This document shows, piece after piece, positions 10,668 through 18,686 of a DNA stretch of 64,000 bases (the stretch's first letter is position 1; every line of letters begins with the position of its first letter). Position numbers and translations under genes: made by a program. The DNA lies in contig CALXNA010000013.1 of the NCBI GenBank assembly GCA_944389615.1, forward strand, positions 1 through 64,000. The letters are read 5' to 3'. The notes below the pieces were generated by a model. That model worked only from the letters and a program-made list of their open reading frames with translations, was not told where the DNA came from and did no database searches. Source of the DNA: an uncultured Anaerobiospirillum sp. GTDB lineage: Bacteria; Pseudomonadota; Gammaproteobacteria; Enterobacterales; Succinivibrionaceae.

Positions 10668-11302
10668 TCGAGCAAATCTCCGCACGTGCTAAAAAGGCGC
10701 TCTTGGCGCAATTGCCGGTAACTGAGTTGTCTGCGCCGCGCCACTTCAATGCCGTCAGCGAGCTCAAGACCGACCCGGATCTCTTAGCCAACTTCCTCAC
10801 GGCCGCAGCGGCCAATAAGTTCCACGTCCAGCACTGCAGTGCTGCTGAGCTGTGCGCCACGGTGACGCGCGTATTAGCTCAGCTTGAGGTCAAGACGCTC
10901 TTGTGCAGCAGCGATCTGCCTTTGGCGCCTGATACTCTGGGGGTGCCTGCGATCACGTATGACCGACCGATCGAGGAGCTGCGTGACACCGTCTTTAGCG
11001 CCGATGTGGCCTTGTGTATGGGCACGGCGGGGGTGGCGAGCCTTGGCAATGTTATGTGTGTCAGCGCGCCTGATGCGCCGCGTTTTTTGACCTTAGCACC
11101 TCCGCGCTTGGTGCTGCTTTTGCCCGCGGCGCGTATTGTCGCCAGTTATGAGGATGCCCTGCAGCTGGTGCCTGCGCCGTATCCTGCCAACGTCGTGTTT
11201 ACCGCGGGGCCGTCGCGAACGGCTGATATTGAGCTCATTACCATCTTTGGGGCCCATGGGCCGCATACGGTGGAGCTGATTGTCTATGGGGAGGAGCAGT
11301 GA
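10664..11302 (+). CDS. lldG: L-lactate oxidation protein LldG/LutC (LUD domain)
   Basis: A 212-residue LUD-domain protein of the LutC/YkgG type. The C-terminal half holds the family signature: MGTAGVASLG, the hydrophobic LVLLLPAARIV segment, and GPSRTADIELITIFGAHGP, followed by the final LIVYGEEQ. Its start overlaps the lldE stop by four bases and its stop overlaps the lldF start, so all three are coupled. The order E-G-F differs from the common lutABC order, where the LutC gene comes last. Confidence 0.92.
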   Translation: MIEQISARAKKALLAQLPVTELSAPRHFNAVSELKTDPDLLANFLTAAAANKFHVQHCSAAELCATVTRVLAQLEVKTLLCSSDLPLAPDTLGVPAITYDRPIEELRDTVFSADVALCMGTAGVASLGNVMCVSAPDAPRFLTLAPPRLVLLLPAARIVASYEDALQLVPAPYPANVVFTAGPSRTADIELITIFGAHGPHTVELIVYGEEQ

Positions 11303-12732
11303 TGAGTCAGCCGGTTTCACACCAAAAGGTAGTACGCGCTAAGCTCAAAGAAGAGTCCTTACACACGGCCCTTGATCATGCCGTGCACAACATTCAGCGT
11401 AACCGCGCTCAGTGCTTGAGTGAGCACTACCACGATTGGGAGGCGCTGCGCCGTGAGGCCTGCGCTCTCAAGAGCGACGCGGTGGCGCATTTGGGCGCCT
11501 TGGTGGCACAATTTGAGGCGCAAGCGACCAAGAATGGCATCAAGGTGCACTACGCGCAAACGGCCGAGGATGCTTGCGCCATCATCGCGGAGCTCATCAA
11601 AGAACACGCGATCACGAGTGTGATCAAGGCCAAGACCATGGTGAGCGAGGAGATCGAGCTGCAAGAGTACTTGCAGAAACAGGGAATCGAGGTCGCCGCT
11701 TCGGATGTGGGCGATCTCATCGTCCAGCTCAACCATGAGCATCCGGTGCACATCTTAGCCCCGGCTATGCACCATGACCGCTATGATGTCGGCCGCATCT
11801 TCAGCCGCGAGCTCAAGGTGCCGCCTGAGCATGAGCCCGAGCGTTTGATGCAGATTGCACGCAGCCATCTGCGTGAGGGCTTTAAGCACTTGCAAATGGG
11901 CATCAGCGGCGTCAACTTTGCCGCGGCTAAGGAAGGCGCTATTTGGCTGATCGAAAACGAGGGCAATGGCCGCATGTGTACCACTGCCCCGGAGATTCAT
12001 GTGGCGCTGTGCGGCATCGAAAAGATCGTGCCGTCGCTGGAGGAGGCCAGCACCTTGGCCCAAATGGTGCCGACTGCGGGCATCGGACAGTTCGTGCCGA
12101 CCTTTAACAACATCATCTTCGGCCCGCGGCGCAGCGACGAGTTAGACGGCCCGCGCGAGGTGCACGTAATCTTGCTCGATCACGGCCGCGCGGCCTTGGC
12201 GGCAAAGCCTGAGACGCGCAGCGTACTGCGCTGTCTGCGCTGCAGTGCTTGCATGAATTTCTGCCCGGTCTTCAAGCAGGTGGGCGGTCATGCTTATCTC
12301 ACCACTTACCCCGGCCCGATCGGCGTGGCGCTGTCGCCGCAGCTGCACGATTTGGCCTCTTGTGGCCATATGCTCACCATGTGCTCGCAGTGCAAGCGTT
12401 GTGCGGAGGTCTGCCCGGTTAAGATCCCGCTGCCGGAGCTCATTTTGCAGCTGCGCCGCACCTACGTGCAGCAGGCAGCTCAGCGCGGCACTGACGTCAA
12501 GCGCCTGCGTCTGTTGCGCCTGACCTTTGCCCTCTTTGCCCAGATGGCGGTGAGCGGCAAAATGTGGCGTCGCCTGATGCAAAAGTCCTATGCCGCGGAC
12601 TTCTTTGTCCAGCTTACGGGCAAGGCTTTATTGCCTCCGGCTAAGCGCTGGGCCTACGGGCACACGCTGCCGCGCCTTAAGAGCACCTTCTACCGCGAGA
12701 TCAAGCAGCTGCCCGGCGTAGAAGTGCAATAG
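11302..12732 (+). CDS. lldF: L-lactate oxidation Fe-S protein LldF/LutB
   Basis: A 476-residue protein with an N-terminal LUD domain (about 65-290) and a ferredoxin-like region with two [4Fe-4S] motifs: CLRCSACMNFCPVF near residue 310 and CSQCKRCAEVCPVKIPLPEL near residue 360. The C-terminal basic, helical stretch matches the tail of LutB proteins. ATG 11302 follows GGGGAGGAG and overlaps the lldG stop (TGATG). With lldE and lldG it would pass electrons from lactate to the respiratory chain. No lactate permease gene is adjacent. Confidence 0.94.
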   Translation: MSQPVSHQKVVRAKLKEESLHTALDHAVHNIQRNRAQCLSEHYHDWEALRREACALKSDAVAHLGALVAQFEAQATKNGIKVHYAQTAEDACAIIAELIKEHAITSVIKAKTMVSEEIELQEYLQKQGIEVAASDVGDLIVQLNHEHPVHILAPAMHHDRYDVGRIFSRELKVPPEHEPERLMQIARSHLREGFKHLQMGISGVNFAAAKEGAIWLIENEGNGRMCTTAPEIHVALCGIEKIVPSLEEASTLAQMVPTAGIGQFVPTFNNIIFGPRRSDELDGPREVHVILLDHGRAALAAKPETRSVLRCLRCSACMNFCPVFKQVGGHAYLTTYPGPIGVALSPQLHDLASCGHMLTMCSQCKRCAEVCPVKIPLPELILQLRRTYVQQAAQRGTDVKRLRLLRLTFALFAQMAVSGKMWRRLMQKSYAADFFVQLTGKALLPPAKRWAYGHTLPRLKSTFYREIKQLPGVEVQ

Positions 12733-12786
12733 CGCTTGGTGTAAGCTGTCCCCACCAGCCGCAAGTTTGGGCTCAAGGAGGGGGCC

Positions 12787-13608
12787 ATGGAGCTATATCA
12801 CCGCGCGATTGCAGATGCCTTGGTGATCGAGGAGAGCGAGCTCTTGCCCTTGGTGACGCTGCGCCCAAGCGATCCCTTGGTGCGCTATGACGCCACCGGC
12901 ACCAAGGTCTTGCTGCTCAACGTCCACGCCCATCCGGAATCCTTTCCGCCGCAGGCGCGCATGCTGACCTTGTTTAACATGTGGACTTTCACCGACAAGG
13001 AGTTCTTGGCGTGGCTTCGGCGCCGCGGCGTCCACTATTACGGCCACAACTGGAGCCAGCGCCTCAATCAGCTCTTGGGCATGCCCGCCACGCGCGGCAG
13101 CACCCATGTCACCGGCCTGTGGGTCAAACCCCACTACGTGATCCGTCCGGCCTACAGCTTTGATGTCTTCTCGCCTGTGGCCACCGATTCCTTTAGCGCC
13201 GCCTTGGAGCTCTACCGCGCCCACTGGGCGCAGCGCGCGCATGCTGAGCCGCCGGAGCCCGCTGAGCCGCCGGATGCGCCGCTAGAGCCCATGGAAGTTG
13301 AGCTGCCGTGGGCTGAGGTGCTGCGCCGCGCCCGGGCGCAAGGCGCGCGCTATCGCCACTGGTTTGATCACCAAGTGCTGATCGCCTATGGTACCAGCGA
13401 GGGCTATCCGTGGACGCGCATTGGCTACACCTACGATTGGGGTAATGCGCGCCAAGGCGATAGCCGCAGCAAGTATGGGGTGAGCGAGTTTATGATCCCG
13501 GCGGGCACCATGGTGGAGGTGGCCTTTACCTTGGCGCGCGACGCCTTCATCGCGGCGGCGCGCCGCAGCATGGCAGCGCCCGACGCGCTGCCGGACTACT
13601 GCCGGTAG
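12787..13608 (+). CDS. Conserved hypothetical protein
   Basis: A 273-residue soluble protein with no signal peptide or membrane helix. The N-terminal half contains VLLLNVHAHPESFPPQ, WTFTDKEFLAWL and RLNQLLGMPATRG, and then WVKPHYVIRPAYSFDV. A Pro/Glu-rich linker at about 152-172 separates it from a C-terminal half with YGTSEGYPWTRIGYTYDWG and SEFMIPAGTMVEV. The pattern resembles an uncharacterised bacterial family whose members carry W-V-x-P and SEF(I/M)IP motifs. A strong AAGGAGGGGG site precedes the ATG. It follows the lactate genes by 54 bases and may be co-transcribed, but nothing links it to lactate. Confidence 0.6.
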   Translation: MELYHRAIADALVIEESELLPLVTLRPSDPLVRYDATGTKVLLLNVHAHPESFPPQARMLTLFNMWTFTDKEFLAWLRRRGVHYYGHNWSQRLNQLLGMPATRGSTHVTGLWVKPHYVIRPAYSFDVFSPVATDSFSAALELYRAHWAQRAHAEPPEPAEPPDAPLEPMEVELPWAEVLRRARAQGARYRHWFDHQVLIAYGTSEGYPWTRIGYTYDWGNARQGDSRSKYGVSEFMIPAGTMVEVAFTLARDAFIAAARRSMAAPDALPDYCR

Positions 13609-13738
13609 CTGGCCTGCCGGTGGCGCGGTGGCGCGGTGGCGCGGGCGTCCGGTCAGCGGCCGGGCGGCGCGGTCAGCAGCGCGGCTTGCTGCATCGTGGG
13701 GCAAAAGCGCACGTTCATTGGGTGATGGTGCTCACTTC

Positions 13739-13767
13739 TTGAGCGCGCACCAGCGTGGTGCTATAGT
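13739..13767 (+). promoter_or_regulatory. Predicted sigma-70 promoter of metQ
   Basis: TTGAGC and TATAGT are separated by 17 bases, ending about 100 bases before the metQ ATG. The following leader has no clear MetJ box or SAM riboswitch that I can recognise. Confidence 0.6.
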
Positions 13768-13870
13768 GGCCTTAGCTTGCTGGCTCTGTCAGCCAAGTCA
13801 CCCTCAGAACCAATTTCCAAAGTTTAGACAGGAGACCGTGTCCTCTGTGCTGCGGAGGGCGGTTGTTTTG

Positions 13871-14665
13871 ATGAAAAAGTCTGTTTTAGCCGTAACTTTA
13901 GCCTTAGCGGTAGGTTCCCTGCTGGGCACTGCTAGTGCCGGTACGTTAAAGGTCGGTGCTACCCCAGTACCACATGCGGAGATCTTAGAGCATGTCGCTC
14001 CCGCCTTAAAGGCTCAGGGGGTGGATTTACAGGTCATCGAGTTCAATGACTATGTCCAACCAAACTTAGCCTGCGATGATGGCGAGCTGGATGCCAACTT
14101 TTTCCAGCACAAGCCGTATCTTGATGTCTTCGTCAAAGATCATGGCGTCGACTTAGTGTCGGTTGCAGGCATCCACATTGAGCCGATGGGCATCTACTCC
14201 AATAAGATCAAGGACTTAAAGGAGCTCAAGCAGGGCGATAAGGTTGCCATTCCTAATGACCCAACCAACGGTGGCCGCGCCTTACTGCTCTTGGCTAGTG
14301 CCGGGATCATCAAGGTACCTGATATCAATGATGTCACCGTCACCGTGCTCGATATCAGCGAGAACCCATTGGACTTAGAGTTTGCTGAGCTCGAAGCTGC
14401 CCAGCTGCCGCGCGCCTTACCTGATGTCACCTGCGCCGTCATCAACACCAACTACGCGATGCCAGCGGGCTTAAATCCGTTAAAGGATGCCCTCTACATC
14501 GAGAATGCTGACTCCCCATACGTCAACATCTTGGTCGCCAACAAGGACAGCGCCAACACCGATGACATGAAGGCCTTGGTTCAGGCTCTGACCTCCGAGG
14601 ACACTGCGGAGTTTATCCGTACCAAGTACCAAGGTGCGGTAGTCCCAGTCGCGGGCGCTAAGTAA
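13871..14665 (+). CDS. metQ: Methionine ABC transporter substrate-binding protein
   Basis: A 264-residue NlpA/MetQ-family protein that captures methionine in the periplasm and delivers it to MetNI. Family blocks: KVGATPVPHAEIL, VIEFNDYVQPN, DANFFQHKPYLD, VAIPNDPTNGGRALLLL, ELEAAQLPRAL and VINTNYAMPAGL. The signal peptide (residues 1-23) ends ASA-G with no cysteine, so unlike the usual MetQ it should be cut by signal peptidase I and be free in the periplasm. The gene is separated from metNI by about 4 kb of unrelated, partly degraded genes and has its own promoter and terminator. Confidence 0.92.
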   Translation: MKKSVLAVTLALAVGSLLGTASAGTLKVGATPVPHAEILEHVAPALKAQGVDLQVIEFNDYVQPNLACDDGELDANFFQHKPYLDVFVKDHGVDLVSVAGIHIEPMGIYSNKIKDLKELKQGDKVAIPNDPTNGGRALLLLASAGIIKVPDINDVTVTVLDISENPLDLEFAELEAAQLPRALPDVTCAVINTNYAMPAGLNPLKDALYIENADSPYVNILVANKDSANTDDMKALVQALTSEDTAEFIRTKYQGAVVPVAGAK

Positions 14666-14745
14666 CAACCGAGCGCACTCCCCCTCACCCTACGGCTAGG
14701 GGTGAGGCGCAGCGTCCTGCGGCTATCAGGGCGCTGCCGCGCACC

Positions 14746-14786
14746 AAGCCCGACCTTCGCCCGCTGCGGCGCGGGGGTCGGGCTTT
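14746..14786 (+). terminator. Rho-independent terminator after metQ
   Basis: AAGCCCGACC pairs with GGTCGGGCTT over 10 bp, followed by TTTGCTATT. It lies 80 bases after metQ and before the J-domain gene. A second hairpin (CCTCACCC/GGGGTGAGG) sits closer to the stop at about 14682-14706. Confidence 0.75.
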
Positions 14787-14810
14787 GCTATTCCTATAGG
14801 GCAAGACGCT

Positions 14811-16154
14811 ATGCTGCGACTATTCTTGATCCACTTAGGGCGCTTCCTGCGCTGCTACTTGGTCGCCTGCTTTGGAAGCGTTCTGTTCGTGCCCTTGCTC
14901 TTTAACCTCTATGACGTGATCACCCAAAACGGCTACCGTGACAACGTCATGTATCTGTGCGCCGCACTGGTGTCAGCGGTCATCGCCACGTACTACACCT
15001 TGCAGCAGCGCCGCCGCGTCAACTCCGATGAAGTGCGCTTTTTTGTCTCCACGCGCCTGCGACTGCATCCTAAGATCTTAGTGCCATACTTTGAGCTCAC
15101 CGGCGTCTTATTGCGCACCGCAGCAGGTTTTGACTTGGCGGCGCGCCAGCGCACCTTCCTTGCGGCCTTACATCTGGCTGACACCGTCGAGCGCGAAGCG
15201 CTGGCGGCGCAAGCGGCAGCCAATGCCGCCGCCATGGGACTTGGCGACTTTGGCTGCGTTCATGAGCTTGGTGCGGTCAACGAGCTGCGCTTAGACCAAT
15301 TGGCGCAGGCCGCCGCGCAAAGCGCTGCCTTAAGCTGCATCGAGACTGTGGTGGCAGAAAGCCACCTCACGGCCAAAAGGCGCAACCTTGAGCGTAGCAA
15401 AGCCGCCTTACTGCGCGGCCTCAGCCCTGAGACCAGCTTAGAGCCGGTGCTCAGCCAACTGGTCACGGCGCTGCGCGGCTATGGGCCGTACCTTGAGGCG
15501 TGGGTCTTCGTCTCGCTTTTGCGCTCGCTGATGAATGCTCTGCCCGCCGTCCGCGACTATCAGACTTTAAGTGCGATCCCAGCACTGCAGCAAGTAGCTA
15601 CGCAGCTTTTGGTCAGCACCACCGCCCAGCGCAGCGTTGCACGCTATCTCTTCTTGCTCAACCACGAAGTGGCCCAACTGCGCCAGCGCGCCGCCACGCT
15701 GCAGGCCCAATATGAGCAGGCCCAAGCCGCCGCACGTGCCCACCATAATTGGCGCCATGAACAAGCGCAAGACAGCACTGGCTTTGGCTTTCACTCCCAC
15801 TTTGAGGAGCAGACTGCGTCTGCCTACGAGCACGCCGCCGATGAGCCACATGAGCGTGACGAACGCGCCGATGAGGGCGATTATGAGCGCGACGATGAGG
15901 GCGATTATGAGCGCGCCGAGGAGCGTCGCGAGGAGCTCAGCGCTGTGCAGCGGGCCTATCAGATCTTGGGCGTGCCCGCCGATGCGCCACTCAGCGTCAT
16001 CAAGACCCAGTATCGGCGTCTTGCCTTTCGCTACCACCCTGACCACATCAAGGACTACCTCAGCTTAAGTCCTGCGCAGCAGCGTGCGCTCAACGCTAAG
16101 TTCCAAGAGATCTGCGCTGCCTACAGCACTATTGTTAAGGCACGTAATGGCTAG
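14811..16154 (+). CDS. Membrane-anchored J-domain protein
   Basis: A 447-residue protein with two N-terminal membrane helices (about 8-30 and 45-63), a helical middle region (about 80-300) and a C-terminal J domain (about 382-445: YQILGVPADAPLSVIKTQYRRLAFRYHPDH). The HPD tripeptide that stimulates DnaK is intact. This layout recalls DjlA, whose J domain is also C-terminal, but the protein is much longer. A charged linker at about 350-375 contains a 24-bp tandem duplication (15870-15917) encoding DEGDYERD. It probably recruits DnaK to the inner membrane. The ribosome site (AGGGC) is weak. Confidence 0.75.
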   Translation: MLRLFLIHLGRFLRCYLVACFGSVLFVPLLFNLYDVITQNGYRDNVMYLCAALVSAVIATYYTLQQRRRVNSDEVRFFVSTRLRLHPKILVPYFELTGVLLRTAAGFDLAARQRTFLAALHLADTVEREALAAQAAANAAAMGLGDFGCVHELGAVNELRLDQLAQAAAQSAALSCIETVVAESHLTAKRRNLERSKAALLRGLSPETSLEPVLSQLVTALRGYGPYLEAWVFVSLLRSLMNALPAVRDYQTLSAIPALQQVATQLLVSTTAQRSVARYLFLLNHEVAQLRQRAATLQAQYEQAQAAARAHHNWRHEQAQDSTGFGFHSHFEEQTASAYEHAADEPHERDERADEGDYERDDEGDYERAEERREELSAVQRAYQILGVPADAPLSVIKTQYRRLAFRYHPDHIKDYLSLSPAQQRALNAKFQEICAAYSTIVKARNG

Positions 16155-16189
16155 AGCGTGCGCAAGAGCGCACGCCCGATGTCTTTGCA

Positions 16190-16218
16190 TTGTGAGCGGG
16201 ATGGCCATTCCGTATAAT
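16190..16218 (+). promoter_or_regulatory. Strong predicted promoter
   Basis: TTGTGA and a perfect TATAAT are separated by exactly 17 bases. It points to the gene at 16422 across a 200-base leader that contains a gene relic. A hairpin GCGTGCGC/GCGCACGC at 16156-16175 just upstream may end the previous transcript. Confidence 0.7.
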
Positions 16219-16226
16219 GGCCGCAA

Positions 16227-16301
16227 TTCTTGCTTAAGATCCAGCTCAAATACCACCCCCCTCCGGTATGGTGGCGGCTTTTGAGCCCGATGCGCTACTG
16301 A
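16227..16301 (+). pseudogene. Relic of a pRiA4b ORF-3-like gene
   Basis: These 25 codons read FLLKIQLKYHPPPVWWRLLSP and stop. They match the start of the domain in the gene at 17889 (FLLKIELLDQDHPVWRSILIP) at both protein and DNA level; TTCTTGCTTAAGATC is identical. It has no start codon and lies in the leader of the gene at 16422. It is best read as the remains of a third copy. Confidence 0.6.
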
Positions 16302-16421
16302 GTGAGCTGCCTAAGCGCCTCGTTTGATCCAAGGGCGACAATGTCAAGCAATACCCCATCTACGAAGAATGATCGGTTCGCTCCCTGAGCGCAACGCTCC
16401 CCATTAATGCAGGTTTCCATT

Positions 16422-17354
16422 ATGGCAACTAAAGCAAGTACCAAGAAGACGGCATCCGCGGCCTCAGCTGAGCCGCCTGCCACCCCTGCGGTCACAAAGA
16501 CCCGTGTTCATAAGGTCAACGAGGAAGCAGCCGAGCTGGTCAAGACGCTCCGCGCTGCGGAGGTGGCTGAGCCGGTGAAGAAGACGCGCACCAAGAAGGC
16601 CGCTGAGGAAGCCACCGAGCCAGTCAAAAAGACCCGCTCCAAGAAGGCTGCTGAGGAAACCTCAGCGCCGGTGAAGAAGACCACGACCAAGAAGGAGGCT
16701 CCGAAGAAGGCTCCGGTCAAGAGCGAGGAGGAGCAGCTCACAGAAGAGGTCGAACAGTTCGTCGATGACCTCCTGCAGGCGGTCAATACCACCATCGCGG
16801 CTATGTCCGAGGACGAGAAAGCGCAGCTTGATCTGCTGCTCAACAGCATGTTCGACAATCTCTGGCAAGCGGGCATTAGACCGGGTGATATGCTCACCGC
16901 CTTGCCCCCTGATCCTGACGCCACGCCTAAGAAGAAGGTGACGCGCGGGCCATTCTTTGTGCTCAAGGTCGAGCTCCTCTACCAAGACCACCCAGTGTGG
17001 CGGCGCATCGCCATCCCGGTCAAGCAGCACTTCTCCGATTTGCACCTTCAGATCCAAAAGGAGTTTGAGTGGCTCAACGACCACATGGCAGGCTTCTTTT
17101 ATGACCAGCCTTTTGGCAATGAGATCTGCGAGTACAGCGGCTACGAGGGCTGTAACCCTGATCCGACCTTAGAGAAGGTACTGCAGGTGGGCATGAAGAT
17201 CTACTACGTCTTCGACTACGGCGACAGCTGGACGCACCGCATCACGGTCGAAAAGATCGTCGAGCGGAAAGCGGATCTCTCCCAGAGACTCATCTGGCGT
17301 AAGGGGGAGGCCGTGGAGCAGTACCCAGATTGGGACGAGGACGAGGGCGTGTAA
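16422..17354 (+). CDS. pRiA4b ORF-3-like protein with Lys-rich N-terminal repeats
   Basis: A 310-residue protein in two parts. The N-terminal 100 residues are basic and repetitive, with PVKKTRTKKAAEE-type repeats three to four times, resembling histone-H1-like tails. From about residue 170 to the end is a pRiA4b ORF-3-like domain: FFVLKVELLYQDHPVWRRI, a HMAGFF segment, VFDYGDSWTHRITVE and LIWRKGEAVEQYPDWD. This domain was first noted on the Ri plasmid and as a passenger in IS1096-type elements; its function is unknown. The ATG at 16422 is favoured over 16407 because an AGG lies nine bases before it. The basic repeats suggest nucleic-acid binding, which is inference. Confidence 0.7.
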   Translation: MATKASTKKTASAASAEPPATPAVTKTRVHKVNEEAAELVKTLRAAEVAEPVKKTRTKKAAEEATEPVKKTRSKKAAEETSAPVKKTTTKKEAPKKAPVKSEEEQLTEEVEQFVDDLLQAVNTTIAAMSEDEKAQLDLLLNSMFDNLWQAGIRPGDMLTALPPDPDATPKKKVTRGPFFVLKVELLYQDHPVWRRIAIPVKQHFSDLHLQIQKEFEWLNDHMAGFFYDQPFGNEICEYSGYEGCNPDPTLEKVLQVGMKIYYVFDYGDSWTHRITVEKIVERKADLSQRLIWRKGEAVEQYPDWDEDEGV

Positions 17355-17445
17355 GCTGCGCGGCGGGGGCTGGGACTTTAGTTCTGGCCCTTGTTGTATC
17401 AGGAGGCCGCGCTGAGTGTGAGCGGCCGCCGCTGAAGAAGAGCTC

Positions 17446-17880
17446 ATGGAGTTTAAGCGCCATATGAACACCCTCCCGGGCACCATGGCCGAGAGGACTC
17501 GCCATCTCTCGGAGCTGGCCGATAACGTCTTGGCCGCCAAGCGCGCCTGCGACCCCAAATATGAGGGCAAGCCGCAGCAGAGCAGCAACACCATAGACGA
17601 TATTTTGGATTGCCTTGTGATTATGCAGGAGGCATCCGCGCGCCACGCTGAAGAGTTAATCGCGGCGGCGCCGCCGGAAGTTGCGGCCCAGTATAAAGCT
17701 GCTATGGCGCAAGAGGCTGCGGCGCAAATTGTCCCGGCCGCAAAGGCCCTAGCGCCAGCGGCACGCCCAGCACCTGATTCTGCTGCAGACTTTGCGGCGG
17801 TGGCTGCTGCGGGCGCTGCGCCTGCCGCACGGGGCCGCAGCGTAAGAGGAAGGGATCGCAGCACACAGGGCCGTCGCTGA
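17446..17880 (+). CDS. Hypothetical protein, probable N-terminal half of a frameshifted paralogue
   Basis: A 144-residue ORF with a helical first half (NTLPGTMAERTRHLSELADNV) and an Ala/Pro-rich, basic end (RGRSVRGRDRSTQGRR). It occupies the place that the linker and basic region hold in the neighbour at 16422. It stops nine bases before the ATG of the pRiA4b-type ORF at 17889, which is in another frame and has no clear ribosome site. The simplest reading is one ancestral gene split by a frameshift; two separate genes remain possible. Confidence 0.45.
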   Translation: MEFKRHMNTLPGTMAERTRHLSELADNVLAAKRACDPKYEGKPQQSSNTIDDILDCLVIMQEASARHAEELIAAAPPEVAAQYKAAMAQEAAAQIVPAAKALAPAARPAPDSAADFAAVAAAGAAPAARGRSVRGRDRSTQGRR

Positions 17881-17888
17881 TCTATGGC

Positions 17889-18425
17889 ATGGAAGGGCCA
17901 TTCTTCTTGCTTAAGATCGAGCTTCTCGATCAAGACCACCCGGTATGGCGGAGCATCTTAATTCCGGTCCATAAGCACTTCTATGAGCTTCATATGCTGA
18001 TCCAGCGGGAGTTTGGCTGGTATGAAGATCATATGGCCTGCTTCTTTGGGGAGCGGCCGCAGTGCCGACTGATCAGCGAGACCTACATTGCTGATGGCAC
18101 CAGACCTAATCCGACCTTGGAGTCTGAGCTCTATCCGGGACGGCAGATCTCCTATCTCTTCGCTTACATCACCGGCTGGATGCACCAGATCACGGTTGAG
18201 CAGATCGTGCTTGACCTCGAGAGCCTCCCTCAGCGGATGGTGTGGCGCTATGGCGCTAAGGTCAAGCAATACCCTGACGAGTTCTTTGAGTTAGAACAAG
18301 ACTTCGTCGAAGTCGAGGTCGACGAACCTCTCTTTTCCTGTCTCAAGAGCCAAGCTGAGCGCCAAGCCCGTGAGGAGAGAGCTTCAAGAGCGCGCAAGGG
18401 CTGCACTCAGCCATCCCAAGAGTAA
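17889..18425 (+). CDS. pRiA4b ORF-3-like domain protein
   Basis: A 178-residue protein made almost entirely of the pRiA4b ORF-3-like domain. It runs FFLLKIELLDQDHPVWRSILIP, an EDHMACFF segment, the altered FAYITGWMHQITVE (against FDYGDSWTHRITVE in the neighbour), and MVWRYGAKVKQYPDEF. The FDYGDSW block, highly conserved in the family, has decayed here to FAYITGW, suggesting relaxed constraint. It probably derives from a duplication of 16422-17354 and may be expressed only as part of a frameshifted gene. Confidence 0.6.
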   Translation: MEGPFFLLKIELLDQDHPVWRSILIPVHKHFYELHMLIQREFGWYEDHMACFFGERPQCRLISETYIADGTRPNPTLESELYPGRQISYLFAYITGWMHQITVEQIVLDLESLPQRMVWRYGAKVKQYPDEFFELEQDFVEVEVDEPLFSCLKSQAERQAREERASRARKGCTQPSQE

Positions 18426-18686
18426 AGAGTGGCACCAACTGCGCGCGCAACGTCAGTGGAAAGTTAAGGGCGCTTGCCCCAAAAACCAGCGCCAGTACGG
18501 CGCGTGAGTAGCGCGTGGACGGTGCTGGGTTTTGAGGCAGGGCGCGGCGGCATGGGCCGCGCCGACGCGCGGCGCCGGGGATCCTAAGTTCTGTGCTAAA
18601 ATGGCGCACCCCTCAGTTTCAGCGCGACCTGCGGGCTGGTTGGCCTCGTGGGATGCGCCATGGTTTTGGTAACTTAGGATCGCTGC

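Noticed and set aside
13800..13870. MetJ operator (AGAC-type boxes) or SAM riboswitch ahead of metQ
   Set aside because: Only one weak AGAC-like match and no recognisable riboswitch core.
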